Under the pieces are notes generated by a model that saw only the letters and a list, made by a program, of their open reading frames with translations, was not told the DNA's origin and did no database searches. Shown here one piece after another: positions 8,442-15,968 of a DNA stretch of 64,000 bases. Numbering within the stretch: position 1 is the stretch's first letter; every line of letters begins with the position of its first letter. The position numbers were made by a program, and so were the translations under genes. The DNA is from Flavobacteriales bacterium UBA6770 (GTDB taxonomy: Bacteria; Bacteroidota; Bacteroidia; Flavobacteriales_G; Salibacteraceae), in assembly GCA_905181875.1 (NCBI GenBank), contig CAJIZH010000003.1, positions 806,001 to 870,000 of the forward strand. The letters are read 5' to 3'.

Positions 8442-10574
8442 TAAGCCATTGATTTAGGAAGTGTGATTAAAAATTCTGTACCATTCGGCGGCTCGGAGTT
8501 TACTTCAATTTTTCCTTTATGGGATTCAATAATAGAAAATACAATCGAAAGACCAAGTCCTGTTCCTTCCCCAACCTCTTTTGTTGTGAAAAAAGGCTCA
8601 TAAATTTTTTCAATTGTTTTAGCTGGAATTCCAGGGCCATTGTCTTTAAAAGACAAAGAAATGTGCTCTTTCATTTGCTTGGTTGTTATTTTCATTGAGG
8701 GAGGGTTTTCAGGTAGATTATTCTCCATCGCTTGAAATCCATTGGATAGAATATTAGAAAATACTTGATTTAATTTTCCCGGAAAACATTCTATCTCTAT
8801 TATGTTTTCATCGTAATCTTTTACAATTTCTACTTTTACTTTTGATCCACTCAAAATTATTAATAGCGTAGAGTCGATACCCTCATGCAAGTTTGCACTC
8901 TTAGACTCAACCTCATCTAATCTGCTAAAGTTCTTGAGACCTTTCACTATTTCAGCAGTTCTATCTGCACCTTCTTGAATGCCATTTACTAATTGATCAA
9001 TTTCTTTGATTACATATCCAAAGTCAATCTCGTCTAAAAACGCCTCAACCTCTTTTCGTTTTGCCTCAAACTCATCAACGGAAACAATACTTCTGTATTT
9101 TTCAATAACTTCTAAAAGGTCTTTTATGTCCCTTCTCAATGGGTTAATGTTGGAGGAAACAAAGTTTATAGGATTATTGATTTCATGAGCAATACCGGCC
9201 GTTAATTGACCAAGTGATGCCATTTTTTCTTGGCTTACTAATTGGGTTTGAGCACTTTTCAGGTTATACAATACAGATTCCAATTCTAGATTGGCTTTAG
9301 ACAGTTCTTTTGTTCTTTCCGTAACCTTTGATTCTAGAATTACATTCTGCTCACGAACTAATTGTTCATTTTCTTTTAAAGCTTCAAGTTCTCTTATTCT
9401 GGATGCATCTTTTTCTGCGGTTAGTACATTTATTTTATCTGCGAGCGCAAAAGAGAGCAACATTACTTCAATTGCTGAACCAAAAGGAACCGCATAAACG
9501 GTGTATGGGTTATACGGAAGGATTCCAAAGTCTTTTAAAACAAAGACAATTATAGAAGCCATAAAAAAGGACCATGCCACAATAAAATAGCGTGCTGGAC
9601 GATACCCTTTTTTTGCTATTGATATGGAACCTATTAATAGAACTACAACTCCAACCGAGGCCGTCAGGTTAATTAAATTATAACTTAACATGTGATACCC
9701 TAATACAAGCAACAAAATAGTTATTGTATAGACGCCCAGTATAACTTTAAATGATGTCTCCAGCCATTTCGCATATTTTTTTACGTTTAAAAAAAAGTAT
9801 GCAAATACGACTACAGATAATCCCGATAATATACCTGCCAAATGAACAGAATAGGTAGAAAAAAATTCTGAATTACTTAAAATATATTTCTCCAGTATTC
9901 CTGTAAGCGTTAGTTGGGTTGCCCCTACAGCTATTAAGTACAGTAAATACCACAAATAAGTATGATCTCTTGTTGCAATGTAAATGAATAAATTATATAA
10001 CAACATAACCAGAATAATACCACCATAAAGACCTAGGAAATGTTCTTTAAGTAACAGCCTTTCTTCTATGTCAGTTGCTTTACCTAGATTGACTGGAAAC
10101 ATCAGCTGTGAGTTGTTTTTTACTCTAAAGAACACCTGTATGTCATTCTGAGAATTTGGTAACCTAAAAATAAAATCCTGATGCTTCACCTCCTTATTTC
10201 CAAAAGGGCGAAGGTTACCCGTATTAGCGCATTTGACTAACTCATCGTTTTCAAAAAAGTAAACATCCAAGTAATTAATTGTAGGATATGGTATTTGTAG
10301 ATCTAGGTCCTTGTGCGACTGAGTATTAATCGTCACTCTAAACCAATGATTATCATTTGTAGCGCCTAGATTGGGAACATTTTCTTTTACCTTTCTAAAA
10401 ACTTCATTTTTTTCTTTCAGAAAAGTTTTCGTATTGAGTACACGTCTCACAATATTCAAACAAAGAAGATGCATTACTAATGAACTCTCCACTATAGTCT
10501 ACCCGTTGCGCAGTGCACAAAAAACTGAATGCAAGTGCACAAAATACTATTAGTCCTTTTTTACTTGCTTTCAT
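8441..10574 (-). CDS. 7TMR-DISM sensor histidine kinase, frameshift near N-terminus
   Basis: A membrane sensor kinase. The long frame (to 10492) gives an extracytoplasmic 7TMR-DISM domain (NHWFRVTI to VFFRVKNNSQ), a seven-helix membrane block starting at LYGGIILVMLLYNLFIY, a coiled coil, HisKA with H box GIAHEINNP, and an HATPase with DNGPGIP and GTGLGLSI. That frame begins with a non-native leader. A different frame starting at ATG 10574 encodes a real signal peptide (MKASKKGLIVFCALAFSF then LCTAQ), and joins the main frame if one A is removed from the A7 run at 10407-10413. The repaired protein is 710 residues. It is coupled to the receiver-kinase downstream. The ligand is unknown; 7TMR-DISM domains generally bind small molecules. 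Confidence 0.88.
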
Positions 10575-10642
10575 TCAAAAACTGCGAGGTCAATATTATT
10601 TATTTCAAGCTGAGAGTCAACCACCAGCTTTCTTTCACGAGT

Positions 10643-11080
10643 CTATTCGACTTGCACTAAATTCAACGTATATCTTAATTTCGGTATTACTATTGTCTCA
10701 TCGAGATCGTCTTCTGCCAATAGTTCAGTATCTTGAACGACGCATAGCTCAAAAGCTCCTTTTTTTGAGATTTTTCTGATCTGCTCAGGGACAAGAGCCT
10801 CCACTTCAACTTTTGCACCTACTATAGGTAAGTTTTTTGTTCCTTCAAGAGCAGGAACACAGAACCCACCATATACTTTTGAGACATATGGAGACTCGCA
10901 AATAATAACAAACGATGCTGCTGTGTTATTCTTCCACTCAAGAGTGGAAGAAGTTACTTGATCAACACCAACCGTCGACAATACAATACTGAACCCTTCA
11001 ATAAAAGGATTACACACTCCCGGAGAGTCAAATGCTCTGAAAGCTTTTGTTTGAACATGCTTTTTTTCGCTAGAATTCAT
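10643..11080 (-). CDS. Truncated GNAT-like protein, paralogue of the 12444-13154 gene
   Basis: A 145-residue protein. Residues 11-112 align with the 236-residue protein at 12444-13154, sharing KAFxA, FIEG, VLxxVGVxxVxSSxxxWK, VIICES, KVYGG and LPxV. Homology stops near residue 112 (ELC). The remaining 33 residues are unrelated, and the acyl-CoA-binding loop of the paralogue (VAGMGIGAVYLIR) is missing. It is therefore unlikely to be an active acyltransferase and may be a partner subunit or a decaying copy. Neither alternative frame after residue 112 restores the missing half. It overlaps the 3' end of the E1-like gene by 11 bp and precedes the sensor kinase by 68 bp. Confidence 0.65.
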   Translation of the reverse strand: MNSSEKKHVQTKAFRAFDSPGVCNPFIEGFSIVLSTVGVDQVTSSTLEWKNNTAASFVIICESPYVSKVYGGFCVPALEGTKNLPIVGAKVEVEALVPEQIRKISKKGAFELCVVQDTELLAEDDLDETIVIPKLRYTLNLVQVE

Positions 11081-12131
11081 TCGGTATCAGCGTCTCTGTG
11101 TCTATAAAGAACCTGCCCGAAGGTACATTTTCTCCTAATAAAATTCTACGAGTAATTTCAGAGCAGACTCCTCCTCCTGCAACAACAGCGGAAGCCAGTT
11201 GGGGCCAAGTAGAAATACTCTTTCCAATTTCAGTCAAAGAATATTGACCTCGTTTTGAAATTTGTTCTAAATCCAAAATTTTTCCAAAAAACTCTTTCAT
11301 TTCTATTGGGCTTATTTTCCAATCGTAAGGTGGATCAAAACTACCTAACCTTCCATGAAAGTACTTGCGATCCGGCTCAACATCATACCTTTCAATATCA
11401 ATCATACCCCTATCGCTAGTATCCATAAGAACGGGAATACCAAGTTCTCGGGCTTTTTTTCGAATAAGCACCTTCATCCCCAAGTGGTCACACTCATCAA
11501 TGATAAGATCAAGTTTCCCATTCTTAGTAAAGAACTCATCTAAATTTTCAAAAGTAAGCCCCTCATCAAAACAGTTAAGTTTGAAATAGGGATCAAACTC
11601 AGAGATTTCCCTAGCAAGGCTATATGTTTTCAACTCTCCAAGGTCAAATATTGGAGCCTTAATTCGATTGAGATTACTTAAATCTAAAACATCAAAATCT
11701 GCTACTCTTAATTCACCACAGAGTTTTTCCATTGCGACAGTAGTAGAAACTGTTCTTCCTACAGATAACCCAACGATTCCAATCCGTTTGTGCGACAATA
11801 ATTCTTGTTCTTCGGCGGTTATTTTATATTTATTTCTATTGGTAACTACTTCAATGTATCTTGATTGTACTAAAATTCTAACCAAAACATTCCTCCATGG
11901 ATAAAAGAAAAAAGTACCCTCTAAAGGTCCGATAGATTCAAATTCCTCATTGAAGTCATCGACACCCTCATTAATAGTGAAATCTTGGAGTGTTCTCCAC
12001 TCTAACCATTGAAGCTTATATAAATCCTGAAAATGAATATTTGTGTTTGAATCCAGATAGGATTGCAATTCGGAATGAGAATTAAATATTAACTTCTGCG
12101 GAAACCTCAATGGGTCTTTTTGACTTTTCAT
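11070..12131 (-). CDS. E1/ThiF-like adenylyltransferase, Rv1355c (MoeY) type
   Basis: A 353-residue protein. Residues 1-110 form a helical pre-domain ending in FFFYPWRN and YIEVVTNRNKYKIT. The E1/ThiF Rossmann domain follows: nucleotide loop GIVGLSVGRTV (118-128), acidic DFDVLDLSNLNR (145-156), DECD (212-215), then TSDRGMIDIERYDVEPDR (238-255), which I recognise from the Rv1355c/MoeY family. The C-terminus keeps STWPQLASAV and RRILLG. No nitroreductase domain is attached, unlike Rv1355c. I see neither the CxxC zinc pair nor a clear catalytic Cys, so it probably adenylates a substrate without forming an E1 thioester. The substrate is unknown. It sits between GNAT-like genes and two-component genes. 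Confidence 0.82.
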   Translation of the reverse strand: MKSQKDPLRFPQKLIFNSHSELQSYLDSNTNIHFQDLYKLQWLEWRTLQDFTINEGVDDFNEEFESIGPLEGTFFFYPWRNVLVRILVQSRYIEVVTNRNKYKITAEEQELLSHKRIGIVGLSVGRTVSTTVAMEKLCGELRVADFDVLDLSNLNRIKAPIFDLGELKTYSLAREISEFDPYFKLNCFDEGLTFENLDEFFTKNGKLDLIIDECDHLGMKVLIRKKARELGIPVLMDTSDRGMIDIERYDVEPDRKYFHGRLGSFDPPYDWKISPIEMKEFFGKILDLEQISKRGQYSLTEIGKSISTWPQLASAVVAGGGVCSEITRRILLGENVPSGRFFIDTETLIPNEF

Positions 12132-12140
12132 TAATACTAC

Positions 12141-12437
12141 TCACCAAATTACTTTAATAAATAAACCAAAGTTAAGCAAAAGCAATACTATCTGATTCGA
12201 AGAGCAATAAACCCAATTACCACCGCTGTCTAGATTCTCAATCTTATTTATCCCATTGATTTCTGATTCTCTGGATAGCAGAGCACTTGGATTTAATATT
12301 TTCACTAATTCCAGTAATTGCGATTCTATTGAATCAACAATTTTCAGATTCGCGTTTTCTTTCTTAAGGGCTTGGATAACATCAAGATTGTTCTTTTCTA
12401 CTGAAAATATTTGAGGCCTGAATACGTTTCTTTCCAT
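12141..12437 (-). CDS. Fragment homologous to the pre-domain of the E1/ThiF-like protein
   Basis: A 98-residue reading frame resembling the pre-domain found ahead of the ThiF domain in Rv1355c-type proteins: FRPQIFSVEK, KIVDSIESQLLELVKILNP and GNWVY, ending at FIKVIW where family members continue with the TNRNKYKIT segment. It stops with TGA. The next gene's ATG is in the same frame, three codons after that stop. It is therefore either a remnant of a second ThiF-like gene or a separate small subunit. It starts 6 bp after the GNAT-like gene. The family assignment rests on remembered sequence patterns and is moderately sure. Confidence 0.55.
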   Translation of the reverse strand: MERNVFRPQIFSVEKNNLDVIQALKKENANLKIVDSIESQLLELVKILNPSALLSRESEINGINKIENLDSGGNWVYCSSNQIVLLLLNFGLFIKVIW

Positions 12438-12443
12438 ATATAA

Positions 12444-13154
12444 TTAAAGGTTAATCCCCAGTTGATAGTTGATTTTCAAGTCTCTACCTCTATTCTTTTC
12501 TTCCTTTTCGGTATTAGGGTTTCTTCTAAGATCAAATATTCTTTTAACCTCTTCAGGGTTTCCGTTTTTTAGTTTTTCAGAATCATCAACCATGCACACC
12601 GTAGCAAGTAAATCAATTTTCGGATAATAGAACGTGCCATCATTGCCTACATGTGGATACTTCAAGAAACTATAGTTTTTAGCTATTCTGGCTGAAAAAG
12701 GGGAGCATAATGCCCAAAGTGTTTTTAGGTTGAGTTCAGTCAATATTGCAATTGCTGAACGGATAAGATAAACAGCTCCAATGCCCATTCCCGCTACTTC
12801 TATTGAATTCCAAAGCCCACACATTTCACCGGTTCCTAATGGACTGAAATTTTTAATATGATCAGCAACAGTTGGATCAAACTCTTCTGTTGCTTCTACC
12901 ATAGGCAAAACATGTTGGTCATTGTACACGTGAACTCTTACTCCTCCATAAACCTTTTCTCCATCATTAGATTCACAGATAATAACATAAACATTAGGTT
13001 CAAACTTCCAAGAGTTCGAAGAGGAGGAAACCTCCTCAACACCAACAGAAAGAAGGACGCGTTTGTGACCTTCAATAAACTTATCGCATAAGTCATGATT
13101 ATCCTCTGCCTTGAAAGCTCTAATTGTAAACTGTTTCTGAACTAGCTGTTCCAT
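12444..13154 (-). CDS. GNAT-fold acyltransferase-like protein
   Basis: A 236-residue cytoplasmic protein. The N-terminal half carries FTIRAFKAEDN, CDKFIEGHKRVLLSVGVEEV and VYVIICES followed by KVYGGVRV, a beta pattern typical of GNAT folds. The acyl-CoA pyrophosphate-binding loop is EVAGMGIGAVYLIR at about residues 119-132. The C-terminal part (ALCSPFSARIAKNYSFLKY, NDGTFYYPKIDLLAT) completes a domain similar in layout to autoinducer-synthase and N-acyl amino acid synthase (FeeM-like) proteins. Neither acyl donor nor acceptor can be read from sequence. It is the first gene of the minus-strand run containing the E1-like protein and sensor kinase. I recall this family occurring next to Rv1355c-type ThiF genes in other Bacteroidota but cannot check it here. 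Confidence 0.72.
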   Translation of the reverse strand: MEQLVQKQFTIRAFKAEDNHDLCDKFIEGHKRVLLSVGVEEVSSSSNSWKFEPNVYVIICESNDGEKVYGGVRVHVYNDQHVLPMVEATEEFDPTVADHIKNFSPLGTGEMCGLWNSIEVAGMGIGAVYLIRSAIAILTELNLKTLWALCSPFSARIAKNYSFLKYPHVGNDGTFYYPKIDLLATVCMVDDSEKLKNGNPEEVKRIFDLRRNPNTEKEEKNRGRDLKINYQLGINL

Positions 13155-13324
13155 ACAATTAAGAACAGGTCTTTATATGATTATCTAAATGCTTCATTAT
13201 GATTTATTATTCATAGCTTTACGTTTAGGATAGTTCAAAAGAAAGGTGTACTCAAAGATATTTTAATAAGTGCATAAACTAAATAATAATTTTTATTTTT
13301 AAACATTCAAAAAGATCATGGTAG

Positions 13325-13804
13325 ATGGATTCAGAAATCTTGTTTAACAAAAAAATAAAACTGTTGTATATAGATGATGAAGAGAATAATCTACATGCAT
13401 TAAAAGCTACCTTTCGTAGAGAATTTGATGTAGACATTGCGATAAGCACTGCAGAAGCACGTCCACTGATAGATGAGCACTCTTATGAAGTAATCATCTC
13501 TGACCAAAGAATGCCAGACCAAACTGGTGTTGAGTTTTTTCAGGAAATAAAGTTCACTCATCCAGATCCAGTAAGAATTCTGCTTACGGGATATGCAGAT
13601 ATAACCGCAGTTGTAGACGCTATTAACATGGGAGAAATCTATCGTTACCTTCAGAAACCATGGAATGAACTAGAGTTATCAGCAAGTATTTATGCTGCTA
13701 GCGAGCTCTTTAGACTGCGCGCATCAAACATTGAACTTACTGAGAAATATAAACGAGTAAATAAACAAATGGAATTCTTGGTTCGACAATCAATGATTTC
13801 TTAG
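13325..13804 (+). CDS. Stand-alone response regulator receiver protein
   Basis: A 159-residue protein consisting of one receiver domain plus a short C-terminal helix with no DNA-binding or enzyme domain. It has acidic pair D17/D18, phosphoacceptor D60 in IISDQRMPD, the LLTGYAD switch threonine and the YLQKPWNE lysine. It is strikingly like the receiver of the hybrid at 7320-8441 (same D60 position, same NNL, LTG-AD and KPWNE landmarks). It is divergent from the GNAT/E1/kinase run, 170 bp away. It probably shuttles phosphate or binds a partner. It overlaps the convergent PAP2-like gene by 4 bp. Confidence 0.88.
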   Translation: MDSEILFNKKIKLLYIDDEENNLHALKATFRREFDVDIAISTAEARPLIDEHSYEVIISDQRMPDQTGVEFFQEIKFTHPDPVRILLTGYADITAVVDAINMGEIYRYLQKPWNELELSASIYAASELFRLRASNIELTEKYKRVNKQMEFLVRQSMIS

Positions 13805-14418
13805 CCCCATCCAGCATATATAGACACAAAAATACTTAGAAAGCCAAGTATGCTTCCAGCAACAATTTGTCCGTTAGAATGTGCTTTCAATTTCAACCTA
13901 GCAGTACCAATAACACCCCAAACTAACACCAAAATCACAACCCAAGAAGATAATTGTGCACCAAAAAGCAGTTGAAAGCCAACGAATGCACCAATCAATC
14001 CTCCGATTCCTGTCATGTGAGCGCTAATTTTATACTTCAGAGTAATAAAAAAAACGGCGAAAACAGAAAGAGCCAACCCAAAAAACATGTTAGCCAAAAC
14101 ACTAGGAAGTGTTAGTTTCTTGATCAATAAATAGGTGAGCAAATAAAAAAATGAGGCTACTGCCATCGGAATTATTCGTTCCTTTCTATCTAGCAGTTGC
14201 ATAGAGCTAATCGTATTTCGATATCTCATTATGAGTACCATAAGAGCAGGAAAGAGATACGTGTTTAGAAAGATAATCAGATAGAGGAAACTCTTAGTGG
14301 TTGTTCCAATGGAATATTTCAAATAAGTGTCCCCCTGAAGTAACAAAAACAAACCCAGAGTTGGCATCATTCCTGGGTGAAAAACATATGAAAGTATTTG
14401 AGCCGTTTGTCTATTCAT
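13801..14418 (-). CDS. PAP2-like membrane protein
   Basis: A 205-residue protein with about six hydrophobic helices. Two histidine-containing segments, KISAHMTGIGGLIGA at about residues 129-143 and KAHSNGQIVAGSILGF at about 176-191, resemble the second and third PAP2 phosphatase motifs. The full KX6RP motif is not evident (only DRKERIIP at about 77-84), so catalysis is uncertain. It is likely an inner-membrane lipid phosphatase-like protein. Its start directly abuts the rpoN stop, so the two are probably one transcript. Confidence 0.7.
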   Translation of the reverse strand: MNRQTAQILSYVFHPGMMPTLGLFLLLQGDTYLKYSIGTTTKSFLYLIIFLNTYLFPALMVLIMRYRNTISSMQLLDRKERIIPMAVASFFYLLTYLLIKKLTLPSVLANMFFGLALSVFAVFFITLKYKISAHMTGIGGLIGAFVGFQLLFGAQLSSWVVILVLVWGVIGTARLKLKAHSNGQIVAGSILGFLSIFVSIYAGWG

Positions 14419-15876
14419 CTATATTTCTTTTCGCAACCTAGCAACCGGAATATTAAGTTGTTCTCGATATTTTGCAACTGTGCGTCTCGCAATATTATAG
14501 CCTTTCACTTTTAGTAAATCTGTTAATGCTTGATCCGTCAACGGTCTTTTCTTTTCCTCAACATCAATTGCTTCTTGCAAAATCTTTTTTACTTCTCTAG
14601 TACTCACCTCTTCACCTTCAGTGTTCGTCAATGACTCACTAAAAAAGGTTTTTAAGAGAAATGTTCCATAAGGGGTTTGTATATATTTACTATTTGCCAC
14701 GCGACTTACAGTTGAAATATCCATATCGATAATATCAGCAATATCCTTTAAAATCATTGGCTTCAACTTAGTTTCATCTCCGCTTAAAAAATACTCTCTT
14801 TGAAAGTTAAGAATAGTTTCCATAGTATATATCAGGGTGTTCTGACGTTGTTTGATCGCATCAATAAACCATTTAGCACCGTCTAGCTTCTGCTTCACAA
14901 ACATTAGTGCTTCCTTTTTCTTTTTATCTGGTTTGTCTTTAGTGCTCTGATATTCGTCTATCATATTAGCATATTGTCTACTAACTTTAAGATCTGGAGC
15001 GTTTCTACCGTTTAATCGCACATCAAACTCACCGTTTTCAATTTCTAGCATAAAATCTGGCAAAACGGCCTGACTTGCTTTTCCATTTGCACTAGAGTTT
15101 CCTGGTTTTGGGTTTAGCTTTTTGATTTCAACATCGGCTTCTTTTAAAGCCAGTTCGTTGATTTCAAGACCTTCTAAAATTTTCTTGTAGTGCTTTTTGG
15201 TATAGGCTTCAAAGTAATCTTTCACAATTGCTTGAGCAGTCAAAGACTCCACCGTTCGTTCCTTTCTTCTTCTCAATTGCAACAACAAGCATTCTTGCAA
15301 AGATTGAGCACCAACTCCTGCTGGTTCAAAAGACTGAATAATAGAAAGTAAGCGTTTTACATCAGCTACTTCAGTAAAAACATTTTGGGTAAACGCTAAA
15401 TCGTCTACAATGGATTCAACCTCTCTTCGTAAATATCCAGATTCGTCTAAAGAGCCAATCAAATGATCGGCAATTAAGTATTCGTTTTCATCCAAATCTT
15501 GCATGTCCAATTGGTCTTCCAGCAATTCGCTAAAAGTTTTCCCAAAAGAAATGGGCATTGATTTGTCTTCAATATCCGCCCCGTGATTGCGGGCAGTGTA
15601 TTTGTAAGATGGTTCATCATCGCTGTAATCTGAAAAATCGAATTCCTTTTCAGCTTCAGTTGGCTCCTTGGACGAATCGTTGTACTCATCTTGACTTTCG
15701 CCAAATTCATCCTCTTCTGCATCACGACCTTCTTCAAGAGCAGGATTTCTTTCAAGCTCCTCTTTTATCCGCGCTTCGATAGCTACGGTAGGCACTTGTA
15801 GTAATTTCATAAGTTGAATCTGTTGAGGACTCAACTTCTGAAGCATTTTCAGGTTTAATGTTTGTCTTAGTGCCAT
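14419..15876 (-). CDS. rpoN: RNA polymerase sigma-54 factor RpoN
   Basis: A 485-residue sigma-54. Region I is the Gln/Leu-rich start (LKMLQKLSPQQIQLMKLLQ), followed by an acidic region II (about residues 50-100, many D/E), the core-binding domain, and the helix-turn-helix (DIADIIDMDISTVSRVANSKYI). The RpoN box, ARRTVAKYRE, lies about 20 residues from the end and recognises the -24 element. It directs transcription that depends on AAA+ activators; none is encoded in this window. Upstream, a minus-strand TAATATTG near 15880-15890 is a weak promoter candidate. The PAP2-like gene follows immediately. Confidence 0.97.
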   Translation of the reverse strand: MALRQTLNLKMLQKLSPQQIQLMKLLQVPTVAIEARIKEELERNPALEEGRDAEEDEFGESQDEYNDSSKEPTEAEKEFDFSDYSDDEPSYKYTARNHGADIEDKSMPISFGKTFSELLEDQLDMQDLDENEYLIADHLIGSLDESGYLRREVESIVDDLAFTQNVFTEVADVKRLLSIIQSFEPAGVGAQSLQECLLLQLRRRKERTVESLTAQAIVKDYFEAYTKKHYKKILEGLEINELALKEADVEIKKLNPKPGNSSANGKASQAVLPDFMLEIENGEFDVRLNGRNAPDLKVSRQYANMIDEYQSTKDKPDKKKKEALMFVKQKLDGAKWFIDAIKQRQNTLIYTMETILNFQREYFLSGDETKLKPMILKDIADIIDMDISTVSRVANSKYIQTPYGTFLLKTFFSESLTNTEGEEVSTREVKKILQEAIDVEEKKRPLTDQALTDLLKVKGYNIARRTVAKYREQLNIPVARLRKEI

Positions 15877-15968
15877 AGCTTTTCAATATTACAAGATAAA
15901 AAAAACAAATAAGCCAATTAGCGTGCCATGGGGTTTTATTTGCATTTTATTTCATTCCAAAAAACATC

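Noticed and set aside
11070-12131. Ubiquitin-like conjugation or CBASS/Bil-type defence system
   Set aside because: No ubiquitin-like, E2, JAB or nucleotidyltransferase gene lies nearby, and the E1-like protein matches the Rv1355c/MoeY type.
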